A stretch of 6,459 nt of DNA from an uncultured Veillonellaceae bacterium. GTDB taxonomy: Bacteria; Bacillota; Negativicutes; Veillonellales; Negativicoccaceae. Under the pieces are notes generated by a model. The model was not told where the DNA came from. It ran no database searches and was given only the letters and a program-made list of their open reading frames with translations. Below are positions 1-6,411 of this stretch, piece by piece (position 1 is the first letter of the stretch; every line of letters starts with the position of its first letter). The position numbers and the translations under genes were made by a program. The stretch lies in the NCBI GenBank assembly GCA_947254705.1, contig CAMYCX010000067.1, positions 1 through 6,459 on the forward strand, written 5' to 3'.

Positions 1-1
1 A

Positions 2-1606
2 GCCTTGATTTTGGAGTCCAATCTGATCAAGGAGTATCATCCGAAATATAATATTCTGCTTCGTGACGACAAGACCTATCCGTACTTGAAAATCACTTTA
101 CAGGAAGCATATCCGCGGATTTTTATGACACGTCAGTTACGACGCGACGGAGCCAAGTATCTGGGACCTTTTTCGCAAGTGGGAGATCTCTCGCTGGTGG
201 TCAAAGAACTGCACCGGATGATGCCGTTGCGGACATGTCGCAGCATGCGGGTATCACGCCCCTGCCTGCAATATCATCTGCGACGTTGCGAAGCGCCGTG
301 CATGGGGATTGTCGAGCAGGCGGAATATCGACGCAGAGTGGAAGACATTGTGGCGGTATTGGAGGGAAAAGACGGCCCGATTGTTGCCGCATGGACCGCG
401 CGGATGGAGGCGGCCTCCGAAGCACTTGAATTTGAACAGGCGGTACGTTGGCGTGATCGGTTGCGTGCACTCAAAAATATCACACAGCGGCAGAGTATTG
501 TCGCTCCCGACGGTTATTTGGACGTCATCGGTTTGGCACGGCGTGAACGGCAGGTCGCGGCGGTCGTGCTGCTCGTGCGGGAAGGTAAGATGGTCGGGAA
601 GGAAAATTTCATGCTCAGCGGCTCAATGGGAGAAAACGACGCGGATGTGTTGGCGGGATTTATTAAGCAGTATTACGGGGTAGACGGTGTGCGCGCCGCC
701 AAGGAGATGGTATTGCCGCAAATGCCGACGGACGGCGCGTTGCTTGCGGACTGGCTGAGTGCTCGCAACGGTTCGCAAGTGCGGATTACGGTGCCGGAGC
801 GGGGATATCGGCGCGCGCTCAAAGAGATGGCGCAGGAAAATGCGGCGAAATTTCTCTCGGATAAATGGCTGCAATGGGAACACCGGCGGGAAAAAGAAGA
901 AGGAGGCCTGCAGGAATTGGCACAACTGCTGGAGCTTCCGGATATACCGGCGCGCATCGAATGCTTCGACATCAGTCATATTCAAGGCGCGGAAACGGTG
1001 GCGGCCATGACGGTGCTGACGGACGGCAAGCCGACCCCGAAAGAGTATCGTAAGTTCAAACTGCGAACGGTACAGGGAAAACCTGACGACTTTGCCTCCA
1101 TGCGCGAAATTATGGAGCGTCGCTACGGTCATCACGCGGAATGGGGATGTCCGGACTTAATTGTCATTGACGGCGGCAAAGGGCAGTTGCATGCGGCATT
1201 ACCCGTGATTCGGGAATACGGCGTGCAAGTACCTGTCATTGCTCTGGCGGAACGGTTGGAGGAAGTCTTTGTTGAAGACAGCTCCGAGCCGATATTGCTC
1301 GATCGCCGTTCGCCGGCATTGCAGTTGTTGCAGATCGTGCGTGATGAAGCCCATCGCTTCGGTATTACCTATCATCGAAAGTTGCGGAGCAAACGTAACT
1401 TTCATTCGGTACTGGATCATATTGACGGCATCGGCCCCAAACGACGAAACGCTCTGTGGGAAGCGTTCCCGAATATGGACGCGATGCGCAATGCCACACA
1501 GGAGGAGTTGGCCGCGGTGCCGGGAATGACGAAACGAGCCGCCGAGGCGGTATATGCGTTTTTACATGCATCGGCGGAAGAAAAACAACAAATGACACAT
1601 TCGTGA
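2..1606 (+). CDS. uvrC: UvrABC system protein C (excinuclease subunit), 5'-truncated
   Basis: UvrC makes both incisions flanking a lesion after UvrA/UvrB damage recognition in nucleotide excision repair. The frame enters at base 2 already inside the protein, so the start lies off the left edge. Counting the codon at 5-7 as residue 1, about 70 residues of the usual ~600 are missing, including most of the GIY-YIG nuclease. The LILESNLIKE stretch with its metal-binding Glu (residue 4) survives. Next come a four-cysteine cluster (78, 87, 95, 99), a UVR/UvrB-contact motif (about 131-163), the RNase H-like nuclease with its Asp-Asp-His set (D322 in FDISH, D389 in VIDGG, H450 in RDEAHRF), and a C-terminal tandem helix-hairpin-helix region (about 469-520). 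No frameshift or missing catalytic residue is visible. It is separated from the pst genes by a terminator and is functionally unrelated to them. TTG at 5-7 should not be taken as a start. Confidence 0.97.
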   Translation, partial: ALILESNLIKEYHPKYNILLRDDKTYPYLKITLQEAYPRIFMTRQLRRDGAKYLGPFSQVGDLSLVVKELHRMMPLRTCRSMRVSRPCLQYHLRRCEAPCMGIVEQAEYRRRVEDIVAVLEGKDGPIVAAWTARMEAASEALEFEQAVRWRDRLRALKNITQRQSIVAPDGYLDVIGLARRERQVAAVVLLVREGKMVGKENFMLSGSMGENDADVLAGFIKQYYGVDGVRAAKEMVLPQMPTDGALLADWLSARNGSQVRITVPERGYRRALKEMAQENAAKFLSDKWLQWEHRREKEEGGLQELAQLLELPDIPARIECFDISHIQGAETVAAMTVLTDGKPTPKEYRKFKLRTVQGKPDDFASMREIMERRYGHHAEWGCPDLIVIDGGKGQLHAALPVIREYGVQVPVIALAERLEEVFVEDSSEPILLDRRSPALQLLQIVRDEAHRFGITYHRKLRSKRNFHSVLDHIDGIGPKRRNALWEAFPNMDAMRNATQEELAAVPGMTKRAAEAVYAFLHASAEEKQQMTHS

Positions 1607-1626
1607 TAGCGGATGTGTCATTTTTT
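1590..1626 (+). terminator. Rho-independent terminator of uvrC
   Basis: Bases 1590-1600 and 1613-1623 form a perfect 11-bp inverted repeat (AAATGACACAT with ATGTGTCATTT). A T-G wobble and two further G-C pairs extend it inward to a 6-nt loop, and it is followed by T residues up to 1626. The uvrC stop codon TGA (1604-1606) sits in the loop, so the 3' arm starts only 6 nt after the stop. The stem is A/T-rich, so its strength is uncertain, but the shape and position are typical of an intrinsic terminator that insulates the pst operon from uvrC transcription. Confidence 0.8.
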
Positions 1627-1692
1627 ACACAAAATTGACACAAAAGGGGTTGGGATTTGACTGTTGACAAGTAGAGTGGAGACAGATCAATC
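1624..1692 (+). promoter_or_regulatory. Candidate Pho-box operator and promoter of the pst operon
   Basis: TTNACN hexamers lie on one face of the helix: TTTACA at 1624, TTGACA at 1635 and TTGACT at 1657, i.e. spaced 11 and 22 nt. A further TTGACA at 1664 is out of this phase. PhoB/PhoP regulators are known to bind direct repeats of this type at about 11-nt spacing upstream of pst genes, and a regulator of that family is encoded in the window. A -10 element is not clear. TAGAGT at 1672-1677 (4 of 6 to TATAAT) or ATCAAT at 1686-1691, placed 16 nt after the 1664 TTGACA, are the best candidates. A weak -10 would fit an activator-dependent promoter. The first repeat overlaps the T-run of the uvrC terminator. 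The functional assignment is inference. Confidence 0.4.
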
Positions 1693-1716
1693 AGTTTCCC
1701 ATCAAGAACGGGTAAA

Positions 1717-1722
1717 AGGAGG
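1717..1722 (+). promoter_or_regulatory. pstS ribosome binding site
   Basis: AGGAGG, a full match to the anti-Shine-Dalgarno core, stands 7 nt before the ATG at 1730. The open frame extends upstream to a TTG at 1664, but this site together with the lipoprotein signal that begins right after the ATG fixes the start at 1730. Confidence 0.9.
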
Positions 1723-1729
1723 ACTTATT

Positions 1730-2623
1730 ATGAAACAGGCAGTACGGTACGGTGGTCTTACATTAGCATTGGCAGGGGTATTGGCATTGACGGGATGCGG
1801 CGGTGACAGCAATACCGGCACGCAAGCGGCATTCGATACGGCGAAAGAGGTACATGTTATCTCTCGTGAGGACGGGTCGGGGACGCGCGGTGCATTCGTT
1901 GAATTGCTCGGAATTGAGGTCAAGGAAAACGGCAAAAAGGTCGATCGGACGACCGCCAAGGCACAAATTACCAACAGTACGAATGTCATGATGACGCAGG
2001 TTGCCAATGACGAATATGCGTTGGGGTACATTTCGTTGGGTTCTCTTAACGATACGGTCAAGGCACTCGATATTGACGGTGTACAAGCAACGGCGGGAAA
2101 TATCGCCAACGGAACATATAAATTGGCACGTCCGTTCCATGTCGTGGTAAGCAAGACACAGGCTTTGTCGGCGGAAAGCGAAGATTTTCTGGCGTTCATT
2201 CACAGCAAGGAAGGGCAGAAGATCGTGTCTGACAACGGATATATTCCCGTGGACAGCAATGCCAAGGAGTACAGCCCGATTAATGCAAGCGGCAAGCTGG
2301 TCGTGGCGGGCTCTTCTTCTGTGACACCGGTGATGGAGAAATTGGCGGAAGCGTACAACAAGTACAATCCCGACTTGAAGATTGAGGTCCAACAAAGCGA
2401 CTCGACGACAGGGATTCAAGCGGCAATGAACGGTACGGCGGATCTTGGTATGGCGTCGCGCGATTTGAAAGACAGCGAACGTGACAAAGTGACGGCAGAT
2501 GTCATTGCGCGTGACGGTTTGGCAGTTATCGTCAACTTGAAGAATTCTCTGGCGGGCATGAAAGCGGACACGGTGCGTGACTTTTACATCGGGACGTTGA
2601 CCAAATGGAACGAAGCGAAATAA
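1730..2623 (+). CDS. pstS: Phosphate-binding lipoprotein PstS with circularly permuted domain order
   Basis: This is the extracytoplasmic phosphate receptor of the Pst importer. It is 297 residues long, with a basic N-terminus, a hydrophobic segment (about 8-20) and the lipobox LTGC with the lipidated Cys at 23. The order of motifs differs from classical PstS. REDGSGTR (46-53), which normally lies mid-protein, comes first. It is followed by the IGYxSLGSL-like region (98-105), the ARPF strand (133-136) and the normally C-terminal segment ending NGYIPV (169-174). A linker (about 175-188) then leads to what is usually the N-terminus: VVAGSSSVTP (191-200), QQSDSTTG (221-228), ADLGMASR (237-244), DGLAVIVN (262-269) and FYIGTLTKW (285-293). 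By alignment with E. coli PstS, the ligand contacts map to S196/S197, S225, D238, R46, S50, G51 and T52, so binding should be intact. Similar permuted proteins occur, as I recall, in clostridial genomes. The pstC start overlaps its stop codon. Confidence 0.93.
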   Translation: MKQAVRYGGLTLALAGVLALTGCGGDSNTGTQAAFDTAKEVHVISREDGSGTRGAFVELLGIEVKENGKKVDRTTAKAQITNSTNVMMTQVANDEYALGYISLGSLNDTVKALDIDGVQATAGNIANGTYKLARPFHVVVSKTQALSAESEDFLAFIHSKEGQKIVSDNGYIPVDSNAKEYSPINASGKLVVAGSSSVTPVMEKLAEAYNKYNPDLKIEVQQSDSTTGIQAAMNGTADLGMASRDLKDSERDKVTADVIARDGLAVIVNLKNSLAGMKADTVRDFYIGTLTKWNEAK

Positions 2624-3528
2624 TGACGACGTCGTCATGGGGAGCGCCGCCCGACAGGGCGGCGAAATCCTCCTGTCGCGGTGAACAGTGGATGGCGTGG
2701 TGGGTGCGTGCGATGGCGGCAGTTGCGATTATGAGCGTCGGCTTGATTGCACTCTTTATTTTTGCCAAAGGCATACCGCCGATTACGACGATCGGTTGGA
2801 GTGACTTTTTGTTTGGCGAAACATGGAAACCGGGAGATACACCGCCGCAATATGGGATTTTTCCAATGATTATCGGTAGCGTGTTGGTGACGGCGGGAGC
2901 GATGATAGTAGGGGTTCCGGTAGCACTTGCCGCGGCGATTTATCTGACGGGATTTTGCCCGCAACGTCTGCGGCGCACATTGAATTCGCTGGTTTTGCTG
3001 TTAGCGGGGATTCCGTCGATTGTATACGGCTTTTTCGGAATGGTGGTGCTGGTGCCGTGGGTGCGGGGAACGTTCAGCGGTACGGGGAGCAGTCTGTTTA
3101 CCGCAGCGTTACTGTTGGCGATTATGATTTTGCCGACAGTAATTTCCGTCAGTGAGACGGCGTTTTCCGCGGTACCCGAGCGGTACTACGAGGCCGGTCG
3201 GGCGTTGGGACTGACGCACGAAAAGACGATGGTCGGCATCATTGTACCGGCGGCGTCGAGCGGGGTACTGGCGGCAATTGTATTGGGTATCGGACGGGCA
3301 ATCGGTGAAACGATGGCAGTCGTGATGGTGGCGGGAAATCAGGCCGTAATTCCGTCTTCTCTGTGGGAGGGAACACGAACATTGACTGCCAATATTGTAT
3401 TGGAAATGGGATATGCAGCCGATTTGCACCGTGACGCTCTGATTGCATCGGGGGCCATTTTATTTTTGATGATTCTGTGCTTGAATACGGTCTTTCTGTA
3501 CTTGCGCGGGAAATGGGTAAAGGCATGA
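2623..3528 (+). CDS. pstC: Phosphate ABC transporter permease PstC
   Basis: One of the two membrane subunits forming the phosphate channel, 301 residues. Six hydrophobic segments are visible at about 28-48, 78-108, 121-146, 157-178, 206-237 and 273-294. The cytoplasmic EAA coupling loop that docks on PstB runs from EAGRALGLT (190-198) to IGRAIGETMAV (223-233), and the AGIPSIVYGFFG motif (128-139) is characteristic of Pst permeases. The start chosen is the ATG at 2623, sharing one base with the pstS stop (TAATG), which implies translational coupling; no strong ribosome binding site precedes it. An in-frame ATG at 2605, inside pstS, would add six residues. The N-terminus before the first membrane segment is polar and has no recognisable domain. 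The assignment as PstC and not PstA rests on gene order and similarity to PstC. Confidence 0.95.
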   Translation: MTTSSWGAPPDRAAKSSCRGEQWMAWWVRAMAAVAIMSVGLIALFIFAKGIPPITTIGWSDFLFGETWKPGDTPPQYGIFPMIIGSVLVTAGAMIVGVPVALAAAIYLTGFCPQRLRRTLNSLVLLLAGIPSIVYGFFGMVVLVPWVRGTFSGTGSSLFTAALLLAIMILPTVISVSETAFSAVPERYYEAGRALGLTHEKTMVGIIVPAASSGVLAAIVLGIGRAIGETMAVVMVAGNQAVIPSSLWEGTRTLTANIVLEMGYAADLHRDALIASGAILFLMILCLNTVFLYLRGKWVKA

Positions 3529-4358
3529 GACATAAAACGGAGCCGAAAGGTTGGTTTGAGTGGGTGGTACAGGCGGTTGTCCATGCGGGAATTGTATTGA
3601 CAATGGGCGTGCTTTTGTACTTGATTGTGCATGTGTTGTGGAACGGCATCCCCTATGTGACGGCAGATTTGTTCGCATTTCGCTATAATACGCTCAATAT
3701 GTCGCTCTTTCCGTCATTGGTGACAACGGTATACTTAGTGTTGGGAACGTTGGCACTGGCGGTACCGCTCGGTATCGGTACGGCATTGTACATGACGGAG
3801 TATGCACGACGGTCATCGGCGGGAGTCAAGTTGGTACGGATCGCCAATGAAACGTTGGCCGCGATACCTTCGATTGTGTACGGATTGTTCGGATTTTTGT
3901 TTTTCGTGACGTTTTGCCGATTGGGATATTCATTGGCATCCGGAATTCTGACGATGACGATATTGGTATTACCGCTGGTGGTTAAAACAACGGAAGAGGC
4001 GCTTTTGACCGTACCGCAAAATTTACGTGAGGGCAGTTACGGACTGGGGGTCGGCAAGAAGGATACGATTTTGAAGATTATCTTGCCGGTAGCCATGCGC
4101 GGTGTTATTGCCGGTATTATTTTGGCAATCGGACGAATCGTCGGTGAGACGGTCGCTTTGATGTACACGATCGGTACGGTGGCGGAAGTTCCCGATCACT
4201 TGTTGTCGTCTGGTCGGACGATGGCGGTACACATGTATGCGTTATCGGGAGAAGGTTTGCATACGGATAAAGCGTATGCGACCGGAGTGGTGTTAATCTT
4301 GACGGTGCTTATCATGAACGAAGCATCGGCATATATCGTCAGGAAATGGAGAAAATAG
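3525..4358 (+). CDS. pstA: Phosphate ABC transporter permease PstA
   Basis: Second membrane subunit of the phosphate channel, 277 residues. Hydrophobic segments lie at about 17-38, 62-88, 108-131, 138-154, 186-205 and 252-270. It carries the family's ETLAAIPSIVYGLFGFL stretch (109-125) and an EAA-type coupling loop, REGSYGLGVGKKDTILKIILP (168-188), followed by AIGRIVGETVAL (201-212). The ATG at 3525 was chosen because it overlaps the pstC stop as ATGA. The frame is open further upstream, with another ATG at 3513 and a GTG at 3477, but both lie within pstC. Bases GGGTAAAGG just upstream could serve as a weak binding site. Pairing with PstC in one operon and the shared IPSIVYG motif support a heterodimeric channel. 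Confidence 0.95.
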   Translation: MRHKTEPKGWFEWVVQAVVHAGIVLTMGVLLYLIVHVLWNGIPYVTADLFAFRYNTLNMSLFPSLVTTVYLVLGTLALAVPLGIGTALYMTEYARRSSAGVKLVRIANETLAAIPSIVYGLFGFLFFVTFCRLGYSLASGILTMTILVLPLVVKTTEEALLTVPQNLREGSYGLGVGKKDTILKIILPVAMRGVIAGIILAIGRIVGETVALMYTIGTVAEVPDHLLSSGRTMAVHMYALSGEGLHTDKAYATGVVLILTVLIMNEASAYIVRKWRK

Positions 4359-4359
4359 G

Positions 4360-5115
4360 ATGGGAGAGACGACATTTCGGGTGCGAGGGCTGAATTTGTT
4401 TTACGGTGACAAGCAGGCACTGTTTGACGTGAATATGGATATCGCATCCCATGCCATTACTGCGTTGATCGGTCCCTCAGGTTGCGGAAAGTCAACATTT
4501 TTACGGACATTGAACCGAATGAATGATTTGATTGAGTCCTGTCACATCAACGGCGAGGTATTGTACCGCGGACAGGATATTTTCGCGGTCGAAGATGTGA
4601 ATCGGTTGCGTCGTGAAGTCGGCATGGTGTTTCAAAAGCCGAATCCGTTTCCGATGAGTATTTATGACAATATAACGTTTGCGTTGAAGTCGATGGGGAT
4701 CCGTGATAAACGGGTACTTGACGAGCGTGTCGAACGGAGCTTGAAACAGTCTTTTTTGTGGGAAGAGGTGCATGACCGGTTGCATGAAAATGCACTGTCC
4801 TTGTCGGGCGGGCAGCAGCAACGTGTCTGTATCGCGCGGGCAATTGCCGTGGAACCGAAGGTAATTTTGATGGACGAGCCGACCAGCGCATTGGATCCGA
4901 TTTCCACTCGGAAGATTGAAGAGCTGGTAGAAACGCTCAAGTCGCAGTATACGATTGTGTTGGTCACGCATAATATGCAGCAGGCGGCACGATGTTCCGA
5001 TTATACGGCGTTTTTTCTGATGGGAGAAGTGATTGAAAAAGATCGCACGGAGTTGATTTTCAATCAGCCCAAAGAACAACGAACACATGATTATGTTACG
5101 GGACGATTCGGGTGA
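4360..5115 (+). CDS. pstB: Phosphate ABC transporter ATP-binding protein PstB
   Basis: ATPase that powers phosphate import, docking on the cytoplasmic loops of PstC and PstA; 251 residues, the usual family length. All ABC motifs are intact: Walker A GPSGCGKST (38-46), Q-loop Gln92 in VFQKPNPFP, signature LSGGQQQR (148-155), Walker B VILMDE (168-173), D-loop SALD (176-179) and switch His204 in VTHNM. The KPNPFPMSIYDN stretch (93-104) and the C-terminal THDYVTGRFG are typical of PstB and separate it from other ABC ATPases. It starts one base after the pstA stop, with GGAG at 4348-4351 eight nt upstream of the ATG. In many other bacteria phoU follows pstB; here it does not. Confidence 0.97.
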   Translation: MGETTFRVRGLNLFYGDKQALFDVNMDIASHAITALIGPSGCGKSTFLRTLNRMNDLIESCHINGEVLYRGQDIFAVEDVNRLRREVGMVFQKPNPFPMSIYDNITFALKSMGIRDKRVLDERVERSLKQSFLWEEVHDRLHENALSLSGGQQQRVCIARAIAVEPKVILMDEPTSALDPISTRKIEELVETLKSQYTIVLVTHNMQQAARCSDYTAFFLMGEVIEKDRTELIFNQPKEQRTHDYVTGRFG

Positions 5116-5223
5116 TGAAAGATGAAGCGGAATTCGTTATAATACAAGAAACGGCGCAAGATATACGGATGGTGCGGATGCGATGCGGCACACGGTCTTG
5201 CCGAATGAACGGAGAGTGCGGAC
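5116..5223 (+). promoter_or_regulatory. pstB-regulator gap with possible internal promoter
   Basis: The 108-nt gap contains a perfect TATAAT at 5138-5143, but nothing close to TTGACA lies 16-18 nt upstream. The nearest candidate is TGATGA at 5113-5118, 19 nt away. It could be an internal promoter giving basal regulator expression, or chance. A short CGGCA/TGCCG hairpin (5186-5190 with 5199-5203) has no T-run and does not look like a terminator, so read-through from pstB is likely. GGAGAG at 5211-5216 is the ribosome binding site of the downstream regulator. Confidence 0.3.
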
Positions 5224-5907
5224 ATGACGTTGGTATATTGTGTAGAAGATGATGTCAATATTCGCGAATTGATGATTTATGCGTTGGAGAGTCAGCAGTT
5301 CGAGGTGATCGGCTTGTCAACGGGAGAGGAACTGACGGCAGCGTTGGAAAAGCGCGTGCCGGAGGTGATTTTACTCGATGTCATGTTGCCCGGTGAGGAC
5401 GGATTGTCAATCTTGAAACGATTGCGCACGCGTCGGGAATACGATGAGGTGAGAATGATTTTGGTGACGGCCAAAAGCGCGGAATATGATGTCATTACGG
5501 GACTGGATCTCGGAGCGGATGATTATATTTGCAAACCGTTCGGTATTATGGAGATGATTGCTCGTGTGCGGGCGGCACTTCGCCGGGGCGGACGGCGTGA
5601 GAAAGGTGATGAGATGTATCGGTATGCGACCATTGAGTTGGATCGCAAGCGACATCGGGTGACGGTGGCGGGGCAAGCGGTGAAATTGACGGCCAAGGAA
5701 TTTGATTTGCTGACATATTTGTTGCTCAATGCGGATATCGTCTTATCTCGTGAGCAAATGATGGAGCGGGTTTGGGATGTAGCATGTTTCGTGGAAAGCC
5801 GAACAGTGGACATGCATATTATGAGTCTGCGACAAAAGTTGGGTGAGGCGGGGAAATATATTCATACCGTACGCGGTGTCGGCTATAAATTGGGTGAAGA
5901 GATATGA
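5224..5907 (+). CDS. phoP: OmpR/PhoB-family response regulator, probable phosphate regulator
   Basis: Two-component DNA-binding regulator, 227 residues. The receiver domain (about 2-120) has the acidic pocket at E8/D9/D10, phospho-acceptor D52 in LLDVMLPGEDG, the switch Thr82 and the conserved Lys104 in GADDYICKPF, where Cys103 occupies a position that is more often Thr or Ser. The winged-helix DNA-binding domain (about 131-225) shows LTAKEFDLL (155-163), LSREQMMERVW (174-184), the recognition-helix region RTVDMHIMSLRQKLG (193-207) and the wing VRGVGYKL (216-223). GGAGAG at 5211-5216 precedes the ATG by about 8 nt. The position after pstSCAB and before a PhoR-like kinase supports a role in phosphate control. 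The symbol could equally be phoB, and sequence alone does not prove phosphate specificity within this large family. Confidence 0.88.
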   Translation: MTLVYCVEDDVNIRELMIYALESQQFEVIGLSTGEELTAALEKRVPEVILLDVMLPGEDGLSILKRLRTRREYDEVRMILVTAKSAEYDVITGLDLGADDYICKPFGIMEMIARVRAALRRGGRREKGDEMYRYATIELDRKRHRVTVAGQAVKLTAKEFDLLTYLLLNADIVLSREQMMERVWDVACFVESRTVDMHIMSLRQKLGEAGKYIHTVRGVGYKLGEEI

Positions 5908-6411
5908 AACGAAGTATCCGTGCGGCGTTGATCGGGATGAGTATTTTGGCGATGATACTGGCGGTCACGGTTGTGATGCGTTTTTATTACACGGGCATGC
6001 GGGACGATGCCGAACAGTACTTGCATCATGTGGTGAATACCGTCAGCATCGGTATGGAACAAACACCGGAACGGGAAAAGTATTTGCGCAGAGTCACATC
6101 CGAGTTGCAAAGCGGCGTGCGTCTGACATGGATTGCTGACGACGGCAAAGTGCTGTACGAATCCTCATATCAACCGGAACGGATGGATAATCATCGGACA
6201 CGTGAAGAAGTGCAAACGGCGTTGCATCAAGGCGAAGGAATCGGTCAGCGCACCTCGGAAACATTGCAGCGCATGTCCTTTTATTATGCGCGCCAATTGG
6301 ATGACGGGTCGGTGCTGCGCGGATCGATTGATCGAGCGGGGATTTTGCGGTTGATGGCGGATGCGATTCCGGGGCTGACCGTCGCATTGCTGCTGGTGGC
6401 AGGTGTGTGCG
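5904..6411 (+). CDS. phoR: PhoR-like sensor histidine kinase, N-terminal part only
   Basis: Sensor partner of the upstream regulator; start ATG overlaps its stop as ATGA, a coupling typical of kinase/regulator pairs. Only about 169 genuine residues are present: a first membrane segment (about 7-26), an extracytoplasmic sensor region (about 30-153) and the beginning of a second membrane segment (about 156 onward). The sensor region has LTWIADDGKVLYES (74-87), a pattern seen in PhoR/WalK-type extracytoplasmic PAS-like folds, then NHRTREEVQTAL (96-107) and DDGSVLRGSI (143-152). HAMP, dimerisation/phospho-acceptor and ATPase domains would follow but are outside the genuine sequence. The frame stays open to the window end, but from 6412 it reads adapter DNA, so the terminal VSYTHLTLPTKPYGC is false. 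Kinase identity is inferred from membrane topology, sensor pattern and position, since no catalytic motif is visible. Confidence 0.85.

Noticed and set aside
623..1135. 170-codon reverse-strand ORF inside uvrC
   Set aside because: It is antisense to conserved UvrC nuclease coding sequence, with low-complexity Phe and Arg/His-rich content and no ribosome binding site or family resemblance.
1763..2638. Long reverse-strand ORF (291 codons) antisense to pstS
   Set aside because: Its His/Arg/Cys-rich translation shows no recognisable domain and it lies wholly over a well-supported gene; it is a by-product of codon bias on the opposite strand.
5186..5203. Hairpin CGGCA/TGCCG as a possible terminator after pstB
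   Set aside because: The stem is only 5 bp with an 8-nt loop and no following T-run, and it lies just upstream of the regulator's ribosome binding site.
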